Shown here piece after piece: positions 37,993-51,544 of a DNA stretch of 64,000 nt (position 1 is its first letter; the number at the start of each line of letters is the position of its first letter). Location of the stretch: the NCBI GenBank assembly GCA_902611845.1, contig CACMAX010000005.1, positions 30,657 to 94,656 of the forward strand, in the 5' to 3' direction. Made by a program: the position numbers and the translations under genes. The DNA is from an uncultured Pelagibacteraceae bacterium (GTDB taxonomy: Bacteria > Pseudomonadota > Alphaproteobacteria > Pelagibacterales > Pelagibacteraceae). Under the pieces are notes generated by a model that had not been told where the DNA came from, did no database searches, and worked only from the letters and a program-made list of their open reading frames with translations.

Positions 37993-39948
37993 CTAATTGA
38001 AGCTGATAGGGTCAACATCAACTGAAAGTTTCATTCCTTTGGAGAGTTGAAAATCTTTCAATACATCTTTCAATTTTTTCTGAACACTAGATGTTTTTTT
38101 TGCCCTTATTAATAGTCTATTTCTGAATTTTTGATTAATTCTATATATTGGAGCGTTTACTGGTCCTAAAATTTTTGCATCTATAGATTTTGATAAAATA
38201 TTTTTAAGTTTTACAGCATCTATATCAAGTTTTTTTTCATTTGATGAAGATAAAATTAAAGCAATAAATCTTTCGTAGGGTGGTAAATTATTCCTCTTTC
38301 TTAAATTTAATTCATTTTCTAAAAATTTAAAAGGATCTTCATTTGTAATTTGATTTATAACTTCTGGTTTTAAGTTGTATGTTTGGAAATAAATATTAGC
38401 TGGTTTTCCAGTTCTACCTGCTCTTCCCGATAACTGATGGTAAAGTTGTAAATTTTTTTCAGTGCTCCTAAGATCGTGTCCTTGAGAAGTTAAATCAATG
38501 TCTAATACAACAATACAATTCAATTTTGGAAAGTGAAATCCTTTTGATATTAATTGAGTGCCTACAAGAATATCTATTTCACCAGATATAATTTTATTCA
38601 ATTTATCTTTGCCAGATGCTTTATTCATTGTGTCGCTAGAAAAAATTATTGTTTTTTTATTAGGAAAGAGGTTTTTAACTTCCTCTGCAATTTTTTCTAC
38701 ACCAGGTCCACTAAATACAAACTCACAAACATTTCCTTTTTTACAATCTCTATTTAATTTTGAATTATATCCACAGTAATGACACAAAAGAATTTTTTTA
38801 TTTTTGTGAAATACTAAATTTATAGAACACCTTGGGCATGTAAAAACATTTAAACATTTTTTACATAAAACATAGGGTGCAAAACCTCTTCTATTTATGA
38901 AAAAGAGAACTTGATCTTTTTTATTTAAATGTTCTTTTACTTTTTCAAGAGTTTTAAGAGATATAGAACTTTTGGTCGCTAGTTGATATTGATAAAGATC
39001 GATAACATGGTGTTTGGGTAACTTTGCATCTTTATATCGATTAAGCAATCTTGAGTAATTATATTTTTTAATTTTAATATTTTCATATGTTTCGATTGAT
39101 GGAACTGCAGTTACCAAATTTATTGGAATATTTTCGTGTTTAGCTCTTGATATTGCCATATCTCTAGCATTATAGATAATTCCTTCATCTTGTTTATAAG
39201 ATTGATCGTGCTCTTCATCCACAGTTATCAAACCTAATTTTTTGAATGGCAGAAATAAGGATGATCTTGCTCCGATTACTACTTTAATTTTTCCTGCTGA
39301 TAATCCATTCCATATAATTTTTCTTTTTTTTGGGCTGACTTTTGAATGCCAAACTGCAGCTTCAAATCCAAAATAAGATTTAAATTTTTTTTCAAATTCA
39401 TTAGTTAGTCCTATTTCTGGTAATAAAATTAGAGCTTGCAATCCAATATTTATAATTTTTTCAATAGCTTTAAAATAAACTATTGTTTTTCCTGAACCAG
39501 TTGTACCTTGAAGTAAATGAACTCTAAAACTGCTATGATTTTTAGATAACTCTTTAAAGGCCTTATCTTGCTCTTCAGAAAGTTGATAACTTTCTTTTTC
39601 GCTTGATAGAGCATATTTTAATAGATCGCTGTCATTATTTATTTTTAAATTTTCGTCATTAATCAAATGTAGTTTTAAACACATTCCTAGGGGTACAAGA
39701 TTGTAATTAGAAAACCACTTTAGAAAATTCATTGTCTTTTTACTTAGTGGTTCAATTTCAATTTTTTCAATTATAGATTTTAATTTAAATTCCTTATTAT
39801 TCTTTTCTTCAAAAAAATCCCAAATTACACCAATAATATTTTTCTTACCAAATGGAACTTTTACATAATCTCCTGCTTTTAATTTAATATTACTTTCATA
39901 TGTAAAAGGATAATCAAATATATTTGGCAACAAAACTGGATATTTCAT
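37993..39948 (-). CDS. priA: Primosomal protein N' (PriA helicase)
   Basis: The 651-aa DEAH-type helicase restarts stalled replication forks. It has an N-terminal DNA-binding domain, Walker A LLQGTTGSGKT, the DEEH box in ITVDEEHDQSYKQ, the Cys-rich zinc region (CKKCLNVFTCPRC and CHYCGYN) and the helicase C-terminal QLSGRAGR. In the second zinc pair, spacing is altered (NRDCKKGNVC). It is about 80 residues shorter than E. coli PriA. It lies upstream of atpH, as in other alphaproteobacteria. Confidence 0.95.
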   Translation of the reverse strand: MKYPVLLPNIFDYPFTYESNIKLKAGDYVKVPFGKKNIIGVIWDFFEEKNNKEFKLKSIIEKIEIEPLSKKTMNFLKWFSNYNLVPLGMCLKLHLINDENLKINNDSDLLKYALSSEKESYQLSEEQDKAFKELSKNHSSFRVHLLQGTTGSGKTIVYFKAIEKIINIGLQALILLPEIGLTNEFEKKFKSYFGFEAAVWHSKVSPKKRKIIWNGLSAGKIKVVIGARSSLFLPFKKLGLITVDEEHDQSYKQDEGIIYNARDMAISRAKHENIPINLVTAVPSIETYENIKIKKYNYSRLLNRYKDAKLPKHHVIDLYQYQLATKSSISLKTLEKVKEHLNKKDQVLFFINRRGFAPYVLCKKCLNVFTCPRCSINLVFHKNKKILLCHYCGYNSKLNRDCKKGNVCEFVFSGPGVEKIAEEVKNLFPNKKTIIFSSDTMNKASGKDKLNKIISGEIDILVGTQLISKGFHFPKLNCIVVLDIDLTSQGHDLRSTEKNLQLYHQLSGRAGRTGKPANIYFQTYNLKPEVINQITNEDPFKFLENELNLRKRNNLPPYERFIALILSSSNEKKLDIDAVKLKNILSKSIDAKILGPVNAPIYRINQKFRNRLLIRAKKTSSVQKKLKDVLKDFQLSKGMKLSVDVDPISFN

Positions 39949-39999
39949 AAATATTTAATTTTAGTTTTTTTATATCTTAAAAATATATAAATAGATCAA

Positions 40000-40644
40000 A
40001 TGAAATATAATTATTACTGGAGAAAATCAGGTTTAAAAAAACCATATGGGGATAATTTTTTGAGTTTAGTTGAGGAATATAAGCCAAAAAATGTATTAGA
40101 AATTGGTGTTTTTTGCGGTGTTACATCAAGAAATATATGTGAATTATTAAAGACAAATTTTGGTAGTGATTTTAGATATTACGGATTAGATTTATTTGGA
40201 TCTACTAAAACATCAAGTGTAGATGAGATCGAACCTAAATTTCTTGAAAATCAAAAGTTTTCGAATCCACTTAAAACTATCTATTATAATTTCATAAAAA
40301 AAGAAAATTTAAATTCAAAGATATCTGTTCAAAATTTTTTAAAGAAATTTTCACAAAATATTGAGCTAATAGAAGGAGACACAAGGGTGACTTTAGAAAA
40401 AGTTCCTTTAAGTGAAATTGATTTCGTATTTTTAGATGGAGGACATAGTTACGATACAGTTTTAAGTGATTTACAGAAACTTTATGACAACATGAAAAAT
40501 AATTCTAAAATTGTTTGTGATGATTTTGCAGGTATTACAAAAATTGAAAGTGTTGAAAAAGCAATAAAAGACTTTGCAAATAATAACAAAATAAAACTTG
40601 AAGAAAAATTTAAAAGATTTGCTTTATTGAATGTAGAAAAATAA
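40000..40644 (+). CDS. Class I SAM-dependent methyltransferase, function unknown
   Basis: The 214-aa protein has motif I in VLEIGVFCGVTSRNICELL, YYGLDLFG (motif II region) and DFVFLDGGHSYDTVLSDL with IVCDDFAG, resembling the Methyltransf_24 group that contains sugar and small-molecule O-methyltransferases. No substrate can be named. It lies alone on the plus strand between priA and lpd, with 51 bp to the divergent priA start, and ends 3 bp from the convergent lpd stop. It is the only gene in this part of the window without a clear core function. Confidence 0.75.
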   Translation: MKYNYYWRKSGLKKPYGDNFLSLVEEYKPKNVLEIGVFCGVTSRNICELLKTNFGSDFRYYGLDLFGSTKTSSVDEIEPKFLENQKFSNPLKTIYYNFIKKENLNSKISVQNFLKKFSQNIELIEGDTRVTLEKVPLSEIDFVFLDGGHSYDTVLSDLQKLYDNMKNNSKIVCDDFAGITKIESVEKAIKDFANNNKIKLEEKFKRFALLNVEK

Positions 40645-40647
40645 TTA

Positions 40648-42045
40648 TTAAGAGTGAATTTGTCTTTTATCTACTGATAATGCTGCTTCTTTTATAGCTT
40701 CTGAAAATGTTGGGTGTGCGTGACATGTTCTTGCAATATCTTCGGAACTAGCTCCAAATTCCATTGCGACAGCCATCTCAGCTATCATTTCTCCTGCATG
40801 AGGACCAATAATATGCACACCAAGCACTTTATCAGTTGATTGGTCTGCCAAAATTTTTACAAAACCCTCTGGCTCATCAATTGCTTTGGCTCTTGAATTT
40901 GCCATAAAAGGAAATTTACCAATTTTATAACCTATGTTTTCTTTTTTTAATTGCTCCTCGCTTTTGCCAACATAAGCAACCTCGGGGGACGTATAAACAA
41001 CTCCAGGAATAATATCATAATTAACATGACCTGATTGGCCTGCAATTAATTCTGCAACTGCAATTCCTTCCTCTTCAGCTTTGTGAGCTAACATTGGGCC
41101 ATCAATAACATCACCTATTGCATAAATATTTTTAAGATTTGTTTCAAAATTTTTATTTACTTTAACTCTTCCTTTTTCATCTAACTTTACACCAACTTTG
41201 TCTAAATTTAAGTTTTTAGTATAAGGTCTTCTACCTACAGAAATTAAAACGACATCAACATCATGCTTAACTTTTTGACCATCATTTTGTGAAGTCTCAA
41301 CTGTCACACCATTAGAGTTTTTAGTTATTTTATCAACTTTGGTATTAAGGTTAAATTTTATACCTTGCTTCTTTAATATTTTCATAAATTCGTTTGAAAT
41401 ATCTCGATCCATTCCAGGCGTGATGTGATCTAAAAATTCAACGACTGTGACTTCAGTGCCAAGTCTTGACCAAACAGATCCCATTTCCAATCCTATATAT
41501 CCACCACCAACAACAATCATTTTATTGGGGAGTTTGGGAATAGATAGGGCTCCAGTTGAAGAAAGAATTCTCTCTTCATCAAAGTCTACTCCAGGCAATG
41601 AAACTGGCTCAGACCCTGTACTGATTATTGTTTTATCAGTTTGAATTATTTTAGTGCCTTCAGAGCCTTCAATTTTTATTGATTTTTCATTCTCGAATGA
41701 ACCTTTGCCTTTAAAATAAGTGACTTTGTTTTTTTTGAATAAAAATTCAACTCCTTTAGTCAAAACTGTTACGGCTTTATCTTTATTTTTCATCATTTTA
41801 TCTAAGTTGAGTTTTATTTCTCCAGTCTCGATTCCAATCTTTTCAAAATTTTTAGCACTGTGAAATTTTTCAGATAAATTAAGCAAACTTTTTGATGGGA
41901 TACATCCAATATTTAAACATGTCCCCCCTAAAGATCCTCTAGACTCTATGCATGCTGTTTTAAGTCCAAGTTGAGACAATCTAATTGCACAAACATATCC
42001 ACCAGGGCCACCACCGATTACTGTAACATCAAATTTTTCTGACAT
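40648..42045 (-). CDS. lpd: Dihydrolipoyl dehydrogenase (E3)
   Basis: The 465-aa flavoprotein reoxidises the lipoyl groups of 2-oxoacid dehydrogenase complexes. It has the FAD motif VIGGGPGGYVCAI, the redox disulfide GGTCLNIGCIPSKSLL, the NAD motif VVGGGYIGLEMGSVW and the C-terminal HAHPTFSEAIKEA with the catalytic His-Glu pair. It lies 1 bp after sucB, so it most likely serves the 2-oxoglutarate dehydrogenase complex. Confidence 0.97.
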   Translation of the reverse strand: MSEKFDVTVIGGGPGGYVCAIRLSQLGLKTACIESRGSLGGTCLNIGCIPSKSLLNLSEKFHSAKNFEKIGIETGEIKLNLDKMMKNKDKAVTVLTKGVEFLFKKNKVTYFKGKGSFENEKSIKIEGSEGTKIIQTDKTIISTGSEPVSLPGVDFDEERILSSTGALSIPKLPNKMIVVGGGYIGLEMGSVWSRLGTEVTVVEFLDHITPGMDRDISNEFMKILKKQGIKFNLNTKVDKITKNSNGVTVETSQNDGQKVKHDVDVVLISVGRRPYTKNLNLDKVGVKLDEKGRVKVNKNFETNLKNIYAIGDVIDGPMLAHKAEEEGIAVAELIAGQSGHVNYDIIPGVVYTSPEVAYVGKSEEQLKKENIGYKIGKFPFMANSRAKAIDEPEGFVKILADQSTDKVLGVHIIGPHAGEMIAEMAVAMEFGASSEDIARTCHAHPTFSEAIKEAALSVDKRQIHS

Positions 42046-42046
42046 A

Positions 42047-43321
42047 TTATAAATTTAAAAATAACCTTCTTGGATCTTCTAAGTTTTCTTTAACAGTTTT
42101 TAAAAAACTTACAGATTCTTTTCCATCAATTATTCTATGATCATAAGACAATGCTAAAAACATTACAGGTCTAGCCTTTATCTCACCATCAACAACAACA
42201 GGTCTTTCAACGATATTATGCATTCCTAGAACTGCTGATTGTGGAGGGTTTAAAATAGGAGTAGATAACATTGATCCATACACACCTCCATTGCTAATTG
42301 TAAATGTTCCACCTTGAAGATCCTCTATAGTAAGACTACCATTTTTTGCTTTGTCTGACAGATCTTTTATGTTTTTTTCAATGTCCGCAAAAGACATTTC
42401 ATCGGCATTTTTTAATACTGGAACTACTAATCCTTTTTCAGTTCCGACTGCAAAGCTCACGTTATAATAATTTTTGTAAACCATTTCATCATTTTCAACT
42501 TCAGCATTTATTGCAGGAAATAATTTTAATCCTACTATACAAGCCTTCACAAAAAAAGACATGAAGCCAAGTTTAATTCCATAACTATTTTGGAAATCTT
42601 CCTGGTTATCTTTTCTCATTGAGATTATATTTGACATATCAACCTCATTAAATGTTGTGAGCATAGCAGCATTGTTTTGAGCCTCTTTTAAACGTTTAGC
42701 AATCGTTTGTCTTAGTCTTGACATTTTGATTCGTTCTTCTTCACCATATTGAATTTTTCTCTCATTAGGTTGAGGGTTAGCTCCCATTAAACTTATTAAA
42801 TCACCTTTTAAAATTCTTCCATCTTTACCTGTCCCTTTTACTTCATCTAAATTAATTTTATTTTCAACAACCATTTTTCTTACAGCAGGAGAAAGTGTTT
42901 TATTTTGTTTAATAGGCTTGGTTTCTTCAACTTCATCAGTTAATACCAATGGTTCTTCATCGAGCAATAAAGGTTCTTGAGTTTTTTTTGTATCTTTTTT
43001 CTTTTCGATTTCTAAATTTATTATATTATTTTTTTCAATGTTTCCTTTAACCGGGTCAGCTTCCTTTTCTTCTTTAAGAACACTACCTTCTGAAATCATT
43101 CCTAATACAGTTCCAACTTCAACTGTATCACCATCTTTTGAGTTGATCTCTGATATAACACCACTCGCAGGTGCAGGAACTTCTAAGTTTACTTTGTCAG
43201 TTTCCAATTCTACTACAGCTTCATCAGCGACTACGTTATCACCCTTTTTCTTTAACCATTTCGTGACCGTAGCCTCTGTAATACTTTCTCCCAAAACTGG
43301 AACTAATATTTTTTCACTCAT
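42047..43321 (-). CDS. sucB: 2-Oxoglutarate dehydrogenase E2 (dihydrolipoyl succinyltransferase)
   Basis: The 424-aa protein has one lipoyl domain (about 1-77, lipoyl lysine in [11 protein letters not shown]), a charged linker, a peripheral-subunit-binding domain ([28 protein letters not shown], recognised by SPAVRKMV and [10 protein letters not shown]) and a catalytic domain ending [15 protein letters not shown] with the active-site His and Asp. [15 protein letters not shown] [16 protein letters not shown] supports the succinyl type. It lies between sucA and lpd. Confidence 0.97.
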   Translation of the reverse strand: MSEKILVPVLGESITEATVTKWLKKKGDNVVADEAVVELETDKVNLEVPAPASGVISEINSKDGDTVEVGTVLGMISEGSVLKEEKEADPVKGNIEKNNIINLEIEKKKDTKKTQEPLLLDEEPLVLTDEVEETKPIKQNKTLSPAVRKMVVENKINLDEVKGTGKDGRILKGDLISLMGANPQPNERKIQYGEEERIKMSRLRQTIAKRLKEAQNNAAMLTTFNEVDMSNIISMRKDNQEDFQNSYGIKLGFMSFFVKACIVGLKLFPAINAEVENDEMVYKNYYNVSFAVGTEKGLVVPVLKNADEMSFADIEKNIKDLSDKAKNGSLTIEDLQGGTFTISNGGVYGSMLSTPILNPPQSAVLGMHNIVERPVVVDGEIKARPVMFLALSYDHRIIDGKESVSFLKTVKENLEDPRRLFLNL

Positions 43322-46219
43322 TTATTCAAATACTTTATTTATAATTTCTTGTTGTTCAGAATTATGTCTTCTTGCATAACCTGTAGCAGGTGTAGCATCT
43401 GGACTTCTTCCAATGTAAGAAATTGCACTGTTTTTAGCCTTAATAGTCTCTAATGTCCATTGTATATAATCTCTAACAGCAAACCAAGCACCCATATTTT
43501 TAGGCTCCTCTTGGCACCAATAAAATTTTGCATTTTTTGCAAATGGTTTTAGCTCTTTAACCAAACTTTTTGCAGGGAAGGGATATAGTTGTTCAATTCT
43601 ATACAAAATTACATCATTGGTTTTTAGTTTCTCTCTTGCCGCAAGAAGATCAAAATAAATTTTTCCAGAGCATAATATCACTTTTCTGATTTTTTTGTCT
43701 TCTTTTAACTTAATAAACCCTTTTTGCTTAATATCTCTAGCATGATCCCATAGCACTCTATGGAAAGAATTTTGTTTACTAAAATCTTCCAAATTTGATA
43801 CACAATATTTATTTCTTAAAAGTGACTTAGGCGTCATTATGACTAAAGGTTTTCTAAAATCACGGTGCATCTGTCTTCTTAAAGCATGAAAATAATTTGC
43901 AGGTGTAGTGCAATTCATAACTTGTAAATTATCATTTGCACATAATTGTAAAAATCTTTCTAATCTCGCAGAGGAGTGCTCTGGGCCTTGTCCTTCATAA
44001 CCATGGGGTAATAACATAACCAGTCCTGAGGCTCTTTTCCACTTTCTTTCACCAGATGATATAAATTGATCAATAATTACTTGAGCACCATTTGCAAAAT
44101 CACCAAATTGAGCTTCCCAAATTGTCAATGTATTCGGTTCTACTAAACTGTATCCATATTCAAATCCTAAAACTGCAAGTTCAGATAAAAAACTATCTAC
44201 AATTTCAAAATTTTTTTGGTTACTAGATATATTGTTTAAAGGTATGTACCTTGAATTATCAATTTGATTTCTTAAAACTGAGTGTCTTTGACTAAAAGTG
44301 CCTCTACCAGAATCCTGACCTACTAACCTTACTGGATAACCTTCAACTAATAATGAACCAAATGCCAAAGACTCAGCTGTTGCCCAATCAATACCTGAGC
44401 CATCATCAATAGTTTTTTTTCTATTTTCCATAATTTTTGTTATGGTTTTGTGAATATTTTTATCAGTTGGAAAAACGTGTATTCTGTCAGAAATATTATT
44501 TAAAATTTTCAAATCTGATCCGGTTAAACCTCTTTTATCTTTACCTCTTTCGGGTTTATATCTCGACCAAGTTCCCTCAAACCATCTAATTTTAGGTTTA
44601 TAATCTTTTGCATTTTTAAATTGATCATCTAATAAATTTTTAAAATCAACAATTTGTTGATCTAAATCTTGTTTCGAAAAAAGTCCTTCATTTACAAGCT
44701 TTTCACCGTAAATTTTAATCGTAGACGGATGAGATCTAATTTTTTTGTACATAAGTGGTTGGGTGAAAGATGGCTCATCTCCCTCATTATGTCCAAATCT
44801 TCTGTAACATATTAAATCAATTACAACATCGCGATTAAATTTTAATCTAAATTCAGTTGCTATTCTAGTTGCGTAAACTACAGCTTCAGGGTCATCTCCA
44901 TTAACATGGATGATTGGAGCATCAACCATTTTACCTACGTCAGAAGGATAAGGAGAAGATCGCGCAAATCTAGGACTTGTTGTAAATCCAATTTGGTTGT
45001 TAACAATAATATGGATTGTCCCTCCAGTGTTATGACCAGGGAGTCCAGACATTGCAAAGCACTCTGCTACTATTCCTTGTCCTGCAAATGCAGCATCGCC
45101 GTGAATTAATATTGGTATAACTTTATTTCTTTGTTTGTCTTTGTGAAAAAATTGTTTAGCTCTGGTTTGGCCAAGAACAACAGGATTAACCGCCTCTAAG
45201 TGTGAAGGATTATCTGTTAAACTTACGTGTACAGGATTTCCATCAAATTCTCTATCTGATGAGGCTCCTAAATGGTATTTTACATCTCCAGCACCATCTT
45301 CTGATCCATCCATTTCACCAGCAAATTCATTAAAAATTCTTTTATAAGATTTTTGTAAAACGTTTGCTAAAACATTTAGTCTTCCTCTATGTGACATTCC
45401 TATTTTAACTTCTTTTATTTTAGATTGTCCTCCAATTTTTATAATTTGCTCAAGAGCAGGTATTAGACTTTCTCCGCCATCTAAACCAAATCTTTTAGTA
45501 CCAACATATTTTGTATTTAAAAATTTTTCAAAGCCCTCTGCTTGTATTAGTTTATTTAAAATCGCTTGCTTTCCATTTTTTGTAAACTTGAGTGCATTTT
45601 CGTCTTTTTCAACCCTATCTCTAAACCACATTCTCTCAGTTGGATTTGAAATATGCATATATTCATAACCTATAGGACCACAATAAGTTTTTTTTAAAAA
45701 CTTGAGTATTTCTCTAATATTTGCACTTTTTTTATTTATTATTCCGTTAAGAAAAATTTCTTTGTCATAATCTTCTTTTTTAAAACCATAGTACTCAGGA
45801 TGTAATTCGTCTAAATATTCTGACTTCATCAATTCTAAAGGATCTAATTTTGATAATAGATGTCCCCTTAACCGATAAGCTCTTATCAAGGCTACAGCAC
45901 TTATTGAATTTTTATTTGAATTTGCAATTACTTGGAAATTAAACTTACTAGAGTTATCTTTGTTTTTTTCGTTTTCTTTAGCTGTTTTCTCGACATCCTC
46001 AATATTAATTTTTTTTGAGAAAGGTTTCCACGATGGTCCATTTATCTCGTCGACTAATATCTTCATATCCTCATCTACACTTGAGAAATATTCAATCCAA
46101 CTTTCAGAGAGAGATGGATCTTTATTTATAAATTTTACATACATTTCTTCAATGAATGCACTATTGGCCTTATTTAAAAACGATGTTTTTTTATATTCCA
46201 GATTTTTAGGAGAACTCAT
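43322..46219 (-). CDS. sucA: 2-Oxoglutarate dehydrogenase E1
   Basis: The 965-aa thiamine-diphosphate enzyme decarboxylates 2-oxoglutarate. The N-terminal YVKFINKDPSLSESWIEYF helps E2 binding; EKYVGTKRFGLDGGESLIP-type motif appears as TKYVGTKRFGLDGGES, then MSHRGRLNVLANV, IHGDAAFAGQGIV (ThDP binding), QNQIGFTT-like NNQIGFTTSP and the C-terminal transketolase part with HGYEGQGPEHSSARLERFL. It is full length, 30 bp after sucD. Confidence 0.98.
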   Translation of the reverse strand: MSSPKNLEYKKTSFLNKANSAFIEEMYVKFINKDPSLSESWIEYFSSVDEDMKILVDEINGPSWKPFSKKINIEDVEKTAKENEKNKDNSSKFNFQVIANSNKNSISAVALIRAYRLRGHLLSKLDPLELMKSEYLDELHPEYYGFKKEDYDKEIFLNGIINKKSANIREILKFLKKTYCGPIGYEYMHISNPTERMWFRDRVEKDENALKFTKNGKQAILNKLIQAEGFEKFLNTKYVGTKRFGLDGGESLIPALEQIIKIGGQSKIKEVKIGMSHRGRLNVLANVLQKSYKRIFNEFAGEMDGSEDGAGDVKYHLGASSDREFDGNPVHVSLTDNPSHLEAVNPVVLGQTRAKQFFHKDKQRNKVIPILIHGDAAFAGQGIVAECFAMSGLPGHNTGGTIHIIVNNQIGFTTSPRFARSSPYPSDVGKMVDAPIIHVNGDDPEAVVYATRIATEFRLKFNRDVVIDLICYRRFGHNEGDEPSFTQPLMYKKIRSHPSTIKIYGEKLVNEGLFSKQDLDQQIVDFKNLLDDQFKNAKDYKPKIRWFEGTWSRYKPERGKDKRGLTGSDLKILNNISDRIHVFPTDKNIHKTITKIMENRKKTIDDGSGIDWATAESLAFGSLLVEGYPVRLVGQDSGRGTFSQRHSVLRNQIDNSRYIPLNNISSNQKNFEIVDSFLSELAVLGFEYGYSLVEPNTLTIWEAQFGDFANGAQVIIDQFISSGERKWKRASGLVMLLPHGYEGQGPEHSSARLERFLQLCANDNLQVMNCTTPANYFHALRRQMHRDFRKPLVIMTPKSLLRNKYCVSNLEDFSKQNSFHRVLWDHARDIKQKGFIKLKEDKKIRKVILCSGKIYFDLLAAREKLKTNDVILYRIEQLYPFPAKSLVKELKPFAKNAKFYWCQEEPKNMGAWFAVRDYIQWTLETIKAKNSAISYIGRSPDATPATGYARRHNSEQQEIINKVFE

Positions 46220-46249
46220 TTTATTTTATTATAATACTAAATTTTGTTT

Positions 46250-47125
46250 TCAATTGGACAATTTATTTAACAATGTTTTTCCAATTTCTGAAGGTGATGT
46301 GGCTACTTCTATGCCACAATCTTCCATTTTTTTGATCTTATCTTTAGCCCCACCTTTACCACCTGATATTATGGCCCCTGCATGTCCCATTCTTCTACCC
46401 GGTGGTGCTGTAACTCCTGCAATAAAACCAACCATGGGTTTTTTTATTTCATGATTTTTTACAAATTCAGCTGCTTCTTCTTCAGCTGATCCACCTATTT
46501 CACCAATCATTAAAATTGATTTAGTTTCCTCATCTTTTAAAAATAAATCTAAGCAATCAATAAAATTTGTGCCATTGATTGGATCACCACCTATACCTAT
46601 ACATGTTGATTGCCCCAAATCATTTTCTGTAGTTTGTGCGACAGCCTCGTAGGTCAAAGTTCCGGATCTTGATACAATACCAACAGAACCCTTTTTATGT
46701 ATATTTCCTGGCATTATTCCGATCTTGCATTCATCGGGAGTGATTATCCCTGGACAATTGGGACCGATTAATCTTGATTTCGAATTAAGTAACTTTTTTT
46801 TGACCTTAATCATATCAAGAACTGGTATTCCCTCAGTGATACAAACAATTAATTCTAAGTTAGCTTCAATGGCTTCTATGATTGCTGCAGATGCAAATTT
46901 CGCAGGAACATAAATCATAGTTGCGTTGGCACCGGTTTTATCGACTGCTTCCTTTACTGTATTAAATACTGGTCTATCTAGATGAGTTTGACCACCTTTT
47001 TTTGGTGTAACCCCTCCGACTAAATTTGTTCCATATTTAATTGCTTGCTCCGAATGAAAGGTTCCATGACTACCCGTAAAACCTTGGCAAATTAACTTTG
47101 TGTTTTTATTAACTAAAACTGACAT
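46250..47125 (-). CDS. sucD: Succinyl-CoA synthetase subunit alpha
   Basis: The 291-aa protein has the CoA-binding [35 protein letters not shown] [11 protein letters not shown], and the active-site histidine in [14 protein letters not shown] that is transiently phosphorylated. It directly follows sucC. The complex makes ATP or GTP from succinyl-CoA in the TCA cycle. Confidence 0.98.
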   Translation of the reverse strand: MSVLVNKNTKLICQGFTGSHGTFHSEQAIKYGTNLVGGVTPKKGGQTHLDRPVFNTVKEAVDKTGANATMIYVPAKFASAAIIEAIEANLELIVCITEGIPVLDMIKVKKKLLNSKSRLIGPNCPGIITPDECKIGIMPGNIHKKGSVGIVSRSGTLTYEAVAQTTENDLGQSTCIGIGGDPINGTNFIDCLDLFLKDEETKSILMIGEIGGSAEEEAAEFVKNHEIKKPMVGFIAGVTAPPGRRMGHAGAIISGGKGGAKDKIKKMEDCGIEVATSPSEIGKTLLNKLSN

Positions 47126-48286
47126 TTATTTAATAGCCTCTACAACTTTTTTGGCAGCATCTGATAAATCAGATGCAGAAATTAACTCAAGACCTGAATT
47201 ATCAAGTATTTTTTTTCCCTCTTCAAAATTTGTTCCGGCTAATCTTACAACTAAAGGAACATTCATTTTTATTTCTTTTGCAGCATCCACAACACCTTGG
47301 GCAAGAACATCACATCTCATTATTCCGCCAAAAATATTAATCAATATTCCTTTAACATTTTTATCTGATAAAATTATTTTAAAAGCAGCTGCCACTTTTT
47401 CTTTAGAAGCCCCACCACCAACATCTAAAAAATTTGCTGGTTCCTTTCCATATAATTTAATTATGTCCATAGTTGCCATTGCAAGTCCAGCTCCATTAAC
47501 CATGCATCCAATTGTTCCATCAAGTTTAATATATGCTAAATCATGCTTGCTAGCTTCTATCTCTGTTTCTTCTTCTTCATTGAGGTCTCTCAACTCAATT
47601 AGTTCTGGATGTCTGAATAAAGCATTTCCATCAAAATTCATTTTTGCATCTAAACAAATCAACTCTTTTTCTTTTGTTAAAATTAAAGGATTAATTTCAA
47701 TTAAATTAGCATCCGTTTCTATAAATAATTTGTATATGGACTTGATTAGACTAATTCCTTGCTCTTTTGTTTCTTCATCTAAATTAAAAATACTTATTAT
47801 TTTAGTACAATTTTCATCAGATATTTCGTTATCTAAGTCTACTTTTGTTGTTAAAATTTTCTCAGGAGATTTGATTGCGACTTCTTCTATATCCATACCC
47901 CCTTGATCACTTGAGATAAAAGCTATCTTTGAGCTTGCACGATCTACAACGCAAGACAAATAAAATTCTTTATCAATGTTAGATGAAACTTCGACATATA
48001 ATCTTTTAACAATTCTTCCATTAGGTCCTGTCTGATGAGTGATTAATTTTTTTCCAAGCAAGGATTTTGCCTCTGTTTCAAGACTTTTTAAATCATTTAC
48101 TATTTTAACTCCACCAGCTTTACCTCTGCCTCCAGCATGAATTTGTGCTTTCAACACATATTTATCAGTTTTAAGATTTTTAGCTTTTTCCAATAATTCA
48201 TTTACATCTAGAGCATAAACTCCATCCGGAACTTTAGCTCCATATTTTCTGAGTATATTCTTTGCTTGATGTTCGTGAATATTCAT
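47126..48286 (-). CDS. sucC: Succinyl-CoA synthetase subunit beta
   Basis: The 386-aa subunit has an N-terminal ATP-grasp domain (MNIHEHQAKNILRKYG, KAQIHAGGRGKAGGVK) and a C-terminal CoA-ligase part with NGAGLAMATMDIIK, FLDVGGGA, NIFGGIMRCD and VVRLAGTN. It is 3 bp after mdh and abuts sucD, in the mdh-sucC-sucD-sucA-sucB-lpd order of alphaproteobacteria. Confidence 0.98.
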   Translation of the reverse strand: MNIHEHQAKNILRKYGAKVPDGVYALDVNELLEKAKNLKTDKYVLKAQIHAGGRGKAGGVKIVNDLKSLETEAKSLLGKKLITHQTGPNGRIVKRLYVEVSSNIDKEFYLSCVVDRASSKIAFISSDQGGMDIEEVAIKSPEKILTTKVDLDNEISDENCTKIISIFNLDEETKEQGISLIKSIYKLFIETDANLIEINPLILTKEKELICLDAKMNFDGNALFRHPELIELRDLNEEEETEIEASKHDLAYIKLDGTIGCMVNGAGLAMATMDIIKLYGKEPANFLDVGGGASKEKVAAAFKIILSDKNVKGILINIFGGIMRCDVLAQGVVDAAKEIKMNVPLVVRLAGTNFEEGKKILDNSGLELISASDLSDAAKKVVEAIK

Positions 48287-48289
48287 TAA

Positions 48290-50750
<2,461 letters not shown>

Positions 50751-50770
50751 GGATGTATTTAAATAAGTAA

Positions 50771-51544
50771 TTATGTGGTTGCAAGCATTTTCTTTATCTC
50801 AGCAATAGCTTTTGCTGGATTTAATCCTTTTGGACATGCGTTAGTGCAGTTCAAAATCGTATGGCATCTATAAAGCTTAAGTTCGTCTGCAACCTTTTGA
50901 AGTCTTTCCTTTCTATCTTCGTCTCTGCTATCCATTATCCATCTATAAGCTTGTAATAAAACTGCAGGACCTAAATACTTATCACCGTTCCACCAATAAC
51001 TAGGACATGAAGTAGAACAACAAGCACACATTATACATTCATAAGCTCCATCAAGTTTAGCTCTATCTTCTGGGGATTGATGAATTTCTGTTGTTTCACT
51101 TTTTGAATTATTTTTTAACCAAGGTTCAATTGATTGGTATTGTTTATATAGTCCACTTAAGTCTCCTATTAAATCTTTTTTTACTTTTAAGTGAGGCAAA
51201 GGATATATATCTATATCTCCCTTAATTTCTGCATGTGGCTTAGTACATGCAAGACCATTTTTTCCACCCATATTCATTGCACATGAACCACAAACTCCAT
51301 GCGCACAAGATCTTCTATATGCAAGTGTTGGGTCAATTTCGTTTTTAATTTTATTTAATATATCTAAAACTTTAGATGGACAATTGTCCATATCTACTTC
51401 ATATGTGTCTATCCTTGGGTTCTCTCCAGTGGTTGGATCCCATCTATAAACATTTACTTTTCTAATATTCTTTGAACCAGTTTTATCTTTAAAATATTTA
51501 CCTTTATTAACTTTTGAGTTTTGTGGTAAATTTAATTGAACCAT
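50771..51544 (-). CDS. sdhB: Succinate dehydrogenase iron-sulfur subunit
   Basis: The 257-aa protein has all three cluster motifs: [21 protein letters not shown] (2Fe-2S; a first Cys at AYRRSC), [12 protein letters not shown] (4Fe-4S) and [17 protein letters not shown] (3Fe-4S and last 4Fe-4S ligands). It carries electrons from SdhA flavin to quinone. It begins on the last base of sdhA. Confidence 0.98.
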   Translation of the reverse strand: MVQLNLPQNSKVNKGKYFKDKTGSKNIRKVNVYRWDPTTGENPRIDTYEVDMDNCPSKVLDILNKIKNEIDPTLAYRRSCAHGVCGSCAMNMGGKNGLACTKPHAEIKGDIDIYPLPHLKVKKDLIGDLSGLYKQYQSIEPWLKNNSKSETTEIHQSPEDRAKLDGAYECIMCACCSTSCPSYWWNGDKYLGPAVLLQAYRWIMDSRDEDRKERLQKVADELKLYRCHTILNCTNACPKGLNPAKAIAEIKKMLATT

